Shown: one piece after another, positions 1-5,306 of the stretch
Layout of the letters: every line of letters begins with the position of its first letter
Numbering within the stretch: the first letter of the stretch is position 1
Assembly (NCBI GenBank): GCA_005888865.1
Contig: VBCL01000064.1
Span: 1 to 5,306 of the forward strand
DNA from: Betaproteobacteria bacterium
GTDB lineage: Bacteria; Pseudomonadota; Gammaproteobacteria; Burkholderiales; Casimicrobiaceae
DNA length: 5,306 nt
Direction of reading: 5' to 3'
Notes under the pieces: generated by a model
What the model saw: only the letters and a program-made list of their open reading frames with translations
Told to the model about the DNA's origin: nothing
Database searches by the model: none
Program-made: the position numbers and the translations under genes

Positions 1-234
1 CACGGCGGAACGCTTTACCTGTGCAACCTCAAGCCGGTGGTGATCGACGTCCTGGACAGGGGCGGCTTCCTCGATCGCATCGACCGCAGAAACGTGTTTG
101 CGACCAAGGCCGATGCCATCGCGGCGATCTACCGCCGCCTCGACGCGAACATTTGTCGCGCCTGCGAGGTGCGCATCTTCACCGAGTGCCAGCGGATACT
201 GCCCGACGGCAGCCTCCGCGAGGAAACCACTTAG
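1..234 (+). CDS. SulP-family anion transporter, C-terminal end (partial, STAS domain)
   Basis: Only the last 77 codons are present, read in frame from base 1 to the TAG at 232-234; the start and all membrane segments lie off the left edge. The visible part matches the end of the cytoplasmic STAS domain of SulP (SLC26-like) permeases: a strand and helix with LYLCNLKPVVIDVLDRGG, then NVFATKADAIAAIYRRLD, where SulP proteins typically carry a 'nif.s...Ai..i...ld' segment. It ends in a Cys-rich tail with ICRACEVRIFTEC (fragment residues 51-63; Cys52, Cys55, Cys63), which I recognise from bacterial SulP proteins with a C-x2-C...RIF-x-EC ending. The family moves sulfate, bicarbonate or other anions across the inner membrane, and the STAS domain is regulatory; the substrate here cannot be told. 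The internal ATG at 37 is not the real start because coding similarity continues upstream of it. The gene converges on the molybdenum hydroxylase gene and shares 4 bases with it. Confidence 0.82.
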   Translation, partial: HGGTLYLCNLKPVVIDVLDRGGFLDRIDRRNVFATKADAIAAIYRRLDANICRACEVRIFTECQRILPDGSLREETT

Positions 235-2564
235 CGCAGATTTGCGTCGCGCAGCACGCGCCAGACGCGCTCCGGCGTCAACGGCATCTGCAGGGCGTGC
301 GCGGCCTCGCTCGAGCCGGCGCGCGCGAGTGCGTCGACCACCGCGTTGACCAGCGCCGGCGTCGCGCCGATCGTTCCCAGCTCGCCCACGCCCTTGATCC
401 CGAGCGCGTTGTTGAGGCACGGGATCGACTGGTCGGTGACCGTCCGGAACTGCGGCGTCGAGACCGCGCGCGGCAGCGCATAGTCCAGAAAGCTCGCAGT
501 CAACGCCTGTCCGGATTCGCGGTCGTATACGAATTCCTCGCAGAGCGCCTGGCCCAGTCCCTGCATCGCCCCGCCTTCGAGCTGTCCCTCGACGATCCGC
601 GGGTTTACGACGGTTCCCACGTCATTGACCGAGCAATACGTTACGGGCTCGATCGCGCCGGTGGCAGGGTCGATCTCGACTTCGCAGATGTGAGCGCCGT
701 TGGGCCAGGTCGCGTCCGCCACGGAGCTTGTCGAATCGACGGTGAACTGCGCCTGTGGCTGGACCTTCGCCAACTCGAAGAGCCCGATCCTGCGATCGGT
801 GCCGACCACCGCGCAGACGCCGTCGGCGTATTCCACGTCGCCGACCGCAACCTCCAGCTCCCGGGCCGCGAGCTCGCGCGCCTTCGCCACGGTGCGCTGC
901 GCGGCGACGTGCACCGCGGAGCCACCGACGAAGAGCGAGCGCGATCCGGCACTGCCGAATCCCGTGCCGCGGTCGGTGTCGCCCTGGAGGATGCGGATGC
1001 GCTCGATCGGGACACCGAAGACGTCGACCGCCAGTTGCGCGTAGCTGGTGGCAATGCCCTGTCCCATCGCCTGGGTCGCCGAGAAGATCTCGACGTAACC
1101 GTCGCCGGATACCTCGACCGTGACGCGCTCCTCGAAGACATCGGCGCCGGTCCATTCGAGAAAGGTCGCGAGCCCCCGCCCCCGCAGCCGGCCGCGCCGC
1201 TTCGCGTCGGCCAGGCGCGCGTCGAAACCTGACCAGTCGGCGAGAACGAGGGCCTGGTCCATGATCGACTCGAAGGCCCCGCTGTCGTAGGTCTTGGCCA
1301 TCGCGTTCTTGTACGGCATCTGCTCGGGCCGGATCATGTTCCGCCGCCGCAATTCGGCGGGGTCGACCCCCATCTGGCGCGAAGCGGCGTCGAGGAGCCG
1401 CTCGATGATGTAGATCGCCTCGGGCCGACCGGCGCCGCGGTAGGCCGCCGTCGGCCCGGTATGGGTCAGCACGCCCCGGATGCGGATGTCGATCGTGTCG
1501 ATGTCGTAGATGCTGGTCGAGACCCAGGGACCGATCATCAACTGGATCACCACGCCCGCCGGCGTCGCGTACGCGCCCAGGTTGGCGAGTGACGACACGC
1601 GGAGCGCGAGGATCCGCCCGTTCGCGTCGAGCGCGAGCTCGGCCTTGCTGGTTACGTCGCGCCCGTGCGTCGCGGCGAGGAATTCCTCGATCCGCTCGGC
1701 GCACCATTTGACCGGACGTCCGAGCGCGCGCGCGCAATACGCGACGACGACGTCCTCCGGGTAGAGCCCCGTCTTCATGCCGAAGCCGCCGCCAACGTCG
1801 CCGACCAGCACGCGCATCTTGTCGGTGGCGATACCCAGAACCTCCGCGCACAGAGCGTCGCGCAGGCCGGTCGGCGTCTGGCAGGAAACGCGCAGGGTGA
1901 TCCGATCGGTCGCGCGATCGTAGCCTCCCAGGACTGCCCGGGGCTCGAGCGGGCACGGCGCGACGCGCTGGTTGAGGAGATCCAGCGTCACGACGTGCGC
2001 CGCCTTGCCGAAGGCAGCCGCCGTCGCCGCGGCATCGCCGTGCCGGATTTCATTGGCGATGTTGCCGCTCGCCGCGGGCCAGACCAGCGGCGCGCCAGAT
2101 GCAAGCGCGGCGACAGGATCGACGACCGCGGCCAGGGGCTCGTAACGAACGTCGACGGCGTCGGCCGCGTCACGCGCCTGCTCGCGCGTTTCCGCAACGA
2201 CGGCGGCCACCGCTTCGCCGACGAAGCGAACGATCTCGTGGGCAAGCGCGTAGCGTGGCGGGGACGCGCTCGGCGAGCCGTCGGCACGCTTGAAATCCGC
2301 CGACGACGGCAGCGGCTTGACGCCGGCTCGCACCAGATCTTCGCCGGTGACGACGGCAATGACACCCGGCAACGCCGCGGCGGCCTTCGTGTCGATGCCG
2401 GCGATGCGAGCATGGGGATGGGGCGAGCGCAGGAAACAGACGTGTGCCTGCCCCGGCGACGAGACGTCGTCGGCGAAACGGCCCTGCCCGGTAAGAAGCT
2501 TGTCGTCCTCGACCCGCAGGACGGATCGTCCGCTGCCGAAGCGCGCGTGTGTCGGTTCGGTCAT
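231..2564 (-). CDS. Xanthine dehydrogenase-family molybdopterin-binding subunit (CoxL form II-like)
   Basis: This 777-residue protein has the length and layout of the large, molybdenum-cofactor-binding subunit of CO dehydrogenase/aldehyde oxidase-type hydroxylases. It starts with the usual small a/b hammerhead domain (GSGRSVLRVEDDKLLTGQGRF, about residues 10-150), followed by the two cofactor-binding domains. Visible motifs are GDVGGGFGMK (255-264), TAAYRGAGRPEA (372-383), QAMGQG (498-503) and GIKGVGELG (722-730), whose Glu728 fits the conserved active-site base. The loop AYRGAGR is the form II signature; true CO dehydrogenases (form I) have AYxCSFR, so CO oxidation is not predicted. No signal peptide is seen, so it is likely cytoplasmic. 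Family enzymes normally need FAD (CoxM) and 2Fe-2S (CoxS) partners; neither is encoded in the window, and the gene's 3' side runs directly into the convergent transporter gene. The start ATG overlaps the TGA of the upstream decarboxylase gene (ATGA at 2564-2561), with only a weak AAAGG just before it, so translation is probably coupled. The substrate is unknown. Confidence 0.9.
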   Translation of the reverse strand: MTEPTHARFGSGRSVLRVEDDKLLTGQGRFADDVSSPGQAHVCFLRSPHPHARIAGIDTKAAAALPGVIAVVTGEDLVRAGVKPLPSSADFKRADGSPSASPPRYALAHEIVRFVGEAVAAVVAETREQARDAADAVDVRYEPLAAVVDPVAALASGAPLVWPAASGNIANEIRHGDAAATAAAFGKAAHVVTLDLLNQRVAPCPLEPRAVLGGYDRATDRITLRVSCQTPTGLRDALCAEVLGIATDKMRVLVGDVGGGFGMKTGLYPEDVVVAYCARALGRPVKWCAERIEEFLAATHGRDVTSKAELALDANGRILALRVSSLANLGAYATPAGVVIQLMIGPWVSTSIYDIDTIDIRIRGVLTHTGPTAAYRGAGRPEAIYIIERLLDAASRQMGVDPAELRRRNMIRPEQMPYKNAMAKTYDSGAFESIMDQALVLADWSGFDARLADAKRRGRLRGRGLATFLEWTGADVFEERVTVEVSGDGYVEIFSATQAMGQGIATSYAQLAVDVFGVPIERIRILQGDTDRGTGFGSAGSRSLFVGGSAVHVAAQRTVAKARELAARELEVAVGDVEYADGVCAVVGTDRRIGLFELAKVQPQAQFTVDSTSSVADATWPNGAHICEVEIDPATGAIEPVTYCSVNDVGTVVNPRIVEGQLEGGAMQGLGQALCEEFVYDRESGQALTASFLDYALPRAVSTPQFRTVTDQSIPCLNNALGIKGVGELGTIGATPALVNAVVDALARAGSSEAAHALQMPLTPERVWRVLRDANLR

Positions 2565-4819
2565 GCCTTTGGCCGCACGCAGTCCATGAAATAGCGCAGC
2601 TTGCCGCCTTCGTTTTCCTCGACCAGCCCGTGAATGTCGGTGTCGAACCCGGGAAACTGCTGGTTGAAGGTGCGCGCGAACTGCAGGAACTGCACGATCG
2701 TCCGGTTGAAGCGCTCGCCCGGGATCAGCAGCGGAATGCCCGGCGGATACGGCGTGAGCAGCACGCTGGTGACACGCCCCTCGAGCTGATCGATCTCGAT
2801 ACGCTCGATCTCGCGGTGCGCCATGCAGGCGAAGGCGTCGGAGGGCTTCATCGCCGGCTGCATGTCGGACAGGTACATCTCGGTGGTGACGCGGGCGACG
2901 TCATTGGCCTTGTACGTCTCGTGGATCTGCCGGCACAAGTCGCGCAGGCCCACGGGCTCATAAGAGGGATACTTGGCGCAGAACTCGGGCAGGATCTTCC
3001 ATAGCGGCTGGTTCTTGTCGTAATCGTCCTTGAACTGCTGCAACGCCGTAACCAGCGTGTTCCAGCGGCCCTTGGTGATGCCGATGGTGAACATGATGAA
3101 GAACGAATACAGCCCGGTCTTCTCGACGATGACGCCGTGCTCGGCAAGATACTTGGTAACGATCGAGGCCGGGATGCCGGTCTTGGCGAACTTGCCGGAG
3201 ACGTCGAGCCCGGGCGTGATCACCGTCGCCTTGATCGGGTCGAGCATGTTGAAGCCGGGCGCGAGGTTGCCGAAGCCGTGCCACTTCTCGTTGGCACGCA
3301 ACATCCAGTCGTCGCGCTTGCCCATACCCTCGGCGGCGAGATTGGTCGGTCCCCAGACCTTGAACCACCAGTCCTTGCCCCACTCGTCGTCGACCTTGCG
3401 CATCGCGCGCCGGAAGTCGAGCGCCTCGGTGATCGACTCCTCGACCAGCGCGGTGCCGCCCGGCGGCTCCATCATCGCCGCCGCGACGTCGCACGAGGCG
3501 ATGATCGCGTACTGCGGCGAGGTCGAGGTATGCATGAGATAGGCTTCGTTGAAGATGTGGCGGTCGAGCTTGCGCGTCTCGCCCTCCTGCACCAGGATCT
3601 GCGAGGCCTGCGAAAGACCGGCCAGAAGCTTGTGCACCGAATGCGTGGCGATGATCAACGAATCCTTGCTGCGCGGCCGGTCCTTGCCGATGGCATGCAT
3701 GTCCTTGTAGAAATCGTGGAACGCCGCGTGCGGCAGCCACGCTTCGTCGAAGTGCAGCGTCTCGATCGTCCCGTTCAGCGTCTGCTTGAGCATCTCGACG
3801 TTGTAGACGACTCCGTCGTAGGTGCTCTGCGTGATGGTCAGAATCCGCGGCCTCTTGTTCTTGGCCTCGCGGGCGAACGGATTCGCCTCGATGCGCCTGC
3901 GAATGCTCTCGGGCCTGAACTCCTCGAGGGGGATCGGTCCGATGATGCCGAGATGATTGCGCGTCGGCGTCAGGAACACGGGGATCGCGCCGGTCATGGT
4001 GAGCGCGTGCAGGATCGACACGTGGCAGTTGCGGTCGACGACGACGATGTCGCCCGGAGCCACGTTGGCGTGCCAGACCATCTTGTTCGACGTCGACGTG
4101 CCATTGGTGACGAAGAAGCAGTGGTCGGCGTTGAAGATCCGCGCCGCGTTCCGCTCGGCTTTCGCGACCGGACCCGAATGGTCCAGGAGCTGCCCCAACT
4201 CGTCGACCGCGTTACAGACGTCCGCGCGCAGCATGTTCTCGCCGAAGAACTGATGGAACATCTGTCCGACCGGGCTCTTGAGGAAGGCGACGCCGCCGGA
4301 GTGCCCCGGGCAGTGCCACGAGTACGAGCCGTCCTGCGCGTAGTCGACCAGCGCACGGAAGAACGGCGGTGCCAGGGAATCGAGATAGCTCTTCGCTTCG
4401 CGAACGATGTGGCGGGCGACGAACTCGGGCGTGTCCTCGAAAGTATGGATGAAGCCGTGCAGCTCGCGCAGGATGTCGTTCGGAATGTGCCGGGAGGTGC
4501 GCGTCTCGCCATAGAGGTAGATCGGGATCTCGGCATTCTTGAAGCGGATCTCCTCGACGAAGGCGCGCAGGTTCTTCAGCGCCGCTTCGGTTTCCTCGGC
4601 CGTGCCGCTGCCGAACTCCTCGTCGTCGATGGAGAGGATGAACGCCGAAGCGCGCGACTGCTGCTGCGCGTACTGCGACAGATCGTAATAGCTGGTGACC
4701 CCCAGGATCTCCAGGCCTTCCTTCTCGATGGCTGCGGCAAGCGCGCGGATGCCCAGCCCCGAGGCATTCTCGGAGCGGAAGTCTTCGTCGATGATGACGA
4801 CGGGAAAGCGAAATTTCAT
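2561..4819 (-). CDS. PLP-dependent Orn/Lys/Arg decarboxylase (fold type I, AdiA/CadA-like)
   Basis: This full-length 752-residue protein is close to the roughly 715-755 residues of biodegradative arginine, lysine and ornithine decarboxylases. It removes the carboxyl group of a basic amino acid to give agmatine, cadaverine or putrescine, which feeds polyamine pools or consumes acid. Domains in order: an N-terminal response-regulator-like 'wing' (about 1-130, starting MKFRFPVVIIDEDF), the large PLP-binding domain, and the C-terminal domain with the PYPPGIPLLIPGE motif (690-702). PLP residues can be seen: His266 in VDRNCHVSIL, Asp358 in HFDEAW, and the Schiff-base Lys397 in ATHSVHKLLAGLSQAS. The HCPGH and FFGENMLRADV segments (169-173, 191-201) are also family-typical. 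The Lys region resembles AdiA (arginine) slightly more than CadA by memory, but substrate cannot be fixed from this, so no symbol is given. Start: ATG at 4819 with an AGGA 8 bases upstream. The gene leads a two-gene unit, ending in a 4-base overlap with the molybdenum hydroxylase gene. Confidence 0.93.
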   Translation of the reverse strand: MKFRFPVVIIDEDFRSENASGLGIRALAAAIEKEGLEILGVTSYYDLSQYAQQQSRASAFILSIDDEEFGSGTAEETEAALKNLRAFVEEIRFKNAEIPIYLYGETRTSRHIPNDILRELHGFIHTFEDTPEFVARHIVREAKSYLDSLAPPFFRALVDYAQDGSYSWHCPGHSGGVAFLKSPVGQMFHQFFGENMLRADVCNAVDELGQLLDHSGPVAKAERNAARIFNADHCFFVTNGTSTSNKMVWHANVAPGDIVVVDRNCHVSILHALTMTGAIPVFLTPTRNHLGIIGPIPLEEFRPESIRRRIEANPFAREAKNKRPRILTITQSTYDGVVYNVEMLKQTLNGTIETLHFDEAWLPHAAFHDFYKDMHAIGKDRPRSKDSLIIATHSVHKLLAGLSQASQILVQEGETRKLDRHIFNEAYLMHTSTSPQYAIIASCDVAAAMMEPPGGTALVEESITEALDFRRAMRKVDDEWGKDWWFKVWGPTNLAAEGMGKRDDWMLRANEKWHGFGNLAPGFNMLDPIKATVITPGLDVSGKFAKTGIPASIVTKYLAEHGVIVEKTGLYSFFIMFTIGITKGRWNTLVTALQQFKDDYDKNQPLWKILPEFCAKYPSYEPVGLRDLCRQIHETYKANDVARVTTEMYLSDMQPAMKPSDAFACMAHREIERIEIDQLEGRVTSVLLTPYPPGIPLLIPGERFNRTIVQFLQFARTFNQQFPGFDTDIHGLVEENEGGKLRYFMDCVRPKA

Positions 4820-4827
4820 TGCTGCAA

Positions 4828-4831
4828 TCCT
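4828..4831 (-). promoter_or_regulatory. Shine-Dalgarno site of the decarboxylase gene
   Basis: Read on the minus strand, the sequence CAGGATTGCAGCA precedes the ATG at 4819. The AGGA core sits 8 bases from the start codon, a normal spacing, and supports this ATG over any internal start. Confidence 0.65.
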
Positions 4832-4897
4832 GTCTGGGCGGCGGGGCCGACCCCGCGGCGCCCGGCGCTCGGGTTAGCGCCGGTTGGAAAGGCGCGC

Positions 4898-4926
4898 ATT
4901 ATGCGGCGAATCGAGGGGGATGGCTA
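4898..4926 (-). promoter_or_regulatory. Candidate sigma70-type promoter for the decarboxylase-CoxL unit
   Basis: On the minus strand, a -35-like TAGCCA (4926-4921, 4 of 6 matches to TTGACA) is followed after exactly 17 bases by a -10-like CATAAT (4903-4898, 5 of 6 matches to TATAAT). In such GC-rich surroundings an AT-rich hexamer of this quality stands out. It would start transcription near 4891 and leave a leader of about 70 bases before the decarboxylase ATG. The -35 match is modest and no operator is evident, so this is a prediction from motif and position only. Confidence 0.4.
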
Positions 4927-4933
4927 CGGCGAG

Positions 4934-4970
4934 GGCGACCCATAGTGCACCGAGTCCGCCTGGGGTCGCC
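4934..4970. repeat. 8-bp inverted repeat between dcd and the decarboxylase gene
   Basis: GGCGACCC (4934-4941) and GGGTCGCC (4963-4970) are perfect inverted repeats separated by 21 bases; the spacer includes the palindrome GTGCAC (4945-4950). It lies 30 bases past the dcd stop, so it could form a hairpin at the end of the dcd transcript. No T-run follows in the direction of dcd transcription, so it is not a convincing intrinsic terminator. It also lies just upstream of the candidate -35 of the decarboxylase promoter, where a regulator site would be possible. Function is unresolved. Confidence 0.35.
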
Positions 4971-4999
4971 GGGGAGGAACATCGTCGTCGCCGAAGGCG

Positions 5000-5306
5000 T
5001 CAGATTTTCGGGAGGGTAACGCCCCGCTGCCCCTGGTATTTTCCACCGCGGTCTTTGTACGACGTCTCGCACACCTCGTCGGACTCGAAGAAGATGACCT
5101 GCGCGACGCCTTCGTTGGCGTAGATCTTCGCAGGCAGCGGCGTCGTGTTCGAGAACTCGAGGGTCACGTAGCCTTCCCATTCCGGCTCCAATGGCGTTAC
5201 GTTCACAATGATTCCGCAATTCCGAACGAAGACCCCTGCTTCAAGGGCGAAGTTTCCTGCTTCGGGTACCGTCAGGCAGTAGACGTCGTGCTCGCCTGCC
5301 ATCTCC
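5000..5306 (-). CDS. dcd: dCTP deaminase, 3' part, interrupted by an intein
   Basis: The frame is open from the right edge to the TGA at 5002-5000. The last 72 residues, coded by 5218-5003 and starting Cys-Gly-Ile-Ile-Val-Asn, are a clear dCTP deaminase C-terminus. They contain VTPLEPEWEG, then YVTLEFSNTTPLPAKIYANE, whose Glu in LEF matches the catalytic Glu138 of E. coli Dcd, and end with the KYQGQRGVTLPK tail that closes over the active site. The enzyme deaminates dCTP to dUTP, the precursor for dTMP synthesis, in the cytoplasm. In related proteins of about 189 residues the Cys is preceded by GKSTYAR, which holds the catalytic Ser and Arg. Here it is preceded by an intein C-terminus instead, so the mature enzyme requires protein splicing. 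The ATG at 5302 is not a start: it lies inside the intein and the frame continues upstream. The N-extein and most of the intein lie outside the window. The decarboxylase gene follows 180 bases downstream on the same strand. Confidence 0.92.
   Translation of the reverse strand, partial: EMAGEHDVYCLTVPEAGNFALEAGVFVRNCGIIVNVTPLEPEWEGYVTLEFSNTTPLPAKIYANEGVAQVIFFESDEVCETSYKDRGGKYQGQRGVTLPKI
5219..5306 (-). other. Intein C-terminal splicing domain end (blocks F and G) inside dcd
   Basis: These 29 codons code for the end of an intein. Block F reads DVYCLTV-PEA-GNFALEAG, matching the common VYDLTV...HNF pattern, and block G reads VFVRN followed by the +1 Cys of the extein. The final Asn (5221-5219) is the residue that cyclises to release the C-extein, and the Cys (5218-5216) is the splicing nucleophile that stays in the deaminase. 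Three positions are atypical: Cys replaces the usual block F Asp, Gly replaces the block F His, and Arg replaces the penultimate His. Block A, block B, and any homing endonuclease are off the right edge, so full-length, mini or split intein cannot be distinguished. GC content of 5221-5306 is 60% by hand count (52 of 86), almost the same as the 59% of the C-extein (127 of 216), giving no sign of recent transfer. Confidence 0.85.

Noticed and set aside
21..1232. Open frame of 403 codons on the plus strand across the SulP end and the CoxL-like gene
   Set aside because: It is out of frame with SulP and antisense to the CoxL-like gene. The product is low-complexity Arg/Ala/Asp-rich sequence without any family resemblance.
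622..1956. Open frame of 444 codons on the minus strand within the CoxL-like gene
   Set aside because: It is an alternative frame of the same strand, Arg-rich and motif-free, fully inside a gene with clear active-site motifs in the correct frame.
231..2564. Form I CO dehydrogenase large subunit (genuine CO oxidation)
   Set aside because: The active-site loop reads AYRGAGR, not the AYxCSFR loop whose Cys belongs to the Mo-Cu centre, and no coxM or coxS is adjacent.
3137..4945. Long open frame of 602 codons on the plus strand opposite the decarboxylase gene
   Set aside because: It is an antisense shadow caused by GC-rich codon use. Its translation is rich in Arg, Val, Asp and Leu with no recognisable motif, whereas the opposite strand codes for a complete, motif-rich decarboxylase.
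4989..4999. Small hairpin CGCC-TTC-GGCG just after the dcd stop as an intrinsic terminator
   Set aside because: The stem has only 4 base pairs and is not followed by a T-run in the direction of dcd transcription; such short GC palindromes are expected by chance here.
5000..5302. A separate 100-residue protein starting at the ATG at 5302
   Set aside because: The frame remains open upstream of this ATG to the window edge, and the first 28 residues are intein motifs rather than a plausible deaminase N-terminus, so this is an internal Met of a larger precursor.

Overview
The window looks like chromosomal DNA of a GC-rich proteobacterium, most likely a betaproteobacterium. The basis is recognition of family-typical sequence: the decarboxylase N-terminus (MKFRFPVVIIDEDFRSENAS) and the dCTP deaminase C-terminus (KYQGQRGVTLPK) resemble Burkholderiales-type proteins from memory; no search was run. 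All four genes are dense and uninterrupted, with no insertion sequence, tRNA, rRNA or CRISPR array.

Layout, left to right. Bases 1-234 (+) are the 3' end of a SulP-family anion transporter gene, covering the end of its cytoplasmic STAS domain. Converging on it, with stop codons overlapping by 4 bases, is a 777-residue molybdenum hydroxylase large subunit of the CoxL form II type (231-2564, -). Upstream of that, and overlapping it by an ATGA junction, is a 752-residue PLP-dependent Orn/Lys/Arg decarboxylase (2561-4819, -). The two minus-strand genes probably form one transcription unit, starting from a candidate promoter at about 4898-4926 and a good Shine-Dalgarno site. The 180-base gap 4820-4999 also holds an 8-bp inverted repeat. 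From 5000 to the right edge (-) lies the 3' end of dcd, the dCTP deaminase gene.

The most notable feature is in dcd. The reading frame is open to the edge, but the residues before the conserved Cys-Gly-Ile-Ile-Val-Asn are not deaminase sequence. They are a recognisable intein C-terminus (block F DVYCLTV...GNF and block G VFVRN|C). The deaminase is therefore interrupted by an intein exactly where the catalytic GKSTYAR segment should precede the Cys. The intein has Cys in place of the usual block F Asp and lacks both the block F His and the penultimate His. The rest of the intein and the N-extein are outside the window.

Functionally, dCTP deaminase feeds dUTP/dTMP synthesis, the decarboxylase makes a polyamine or diamine, the CoxL-like protein is an oxidoreductase subunit of unknown substrate, and SulP imports an anion. 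Only the decarboxylase-CoxL pair shows evidence of co-expression. No shared pathway is demonstrated by the sequence.
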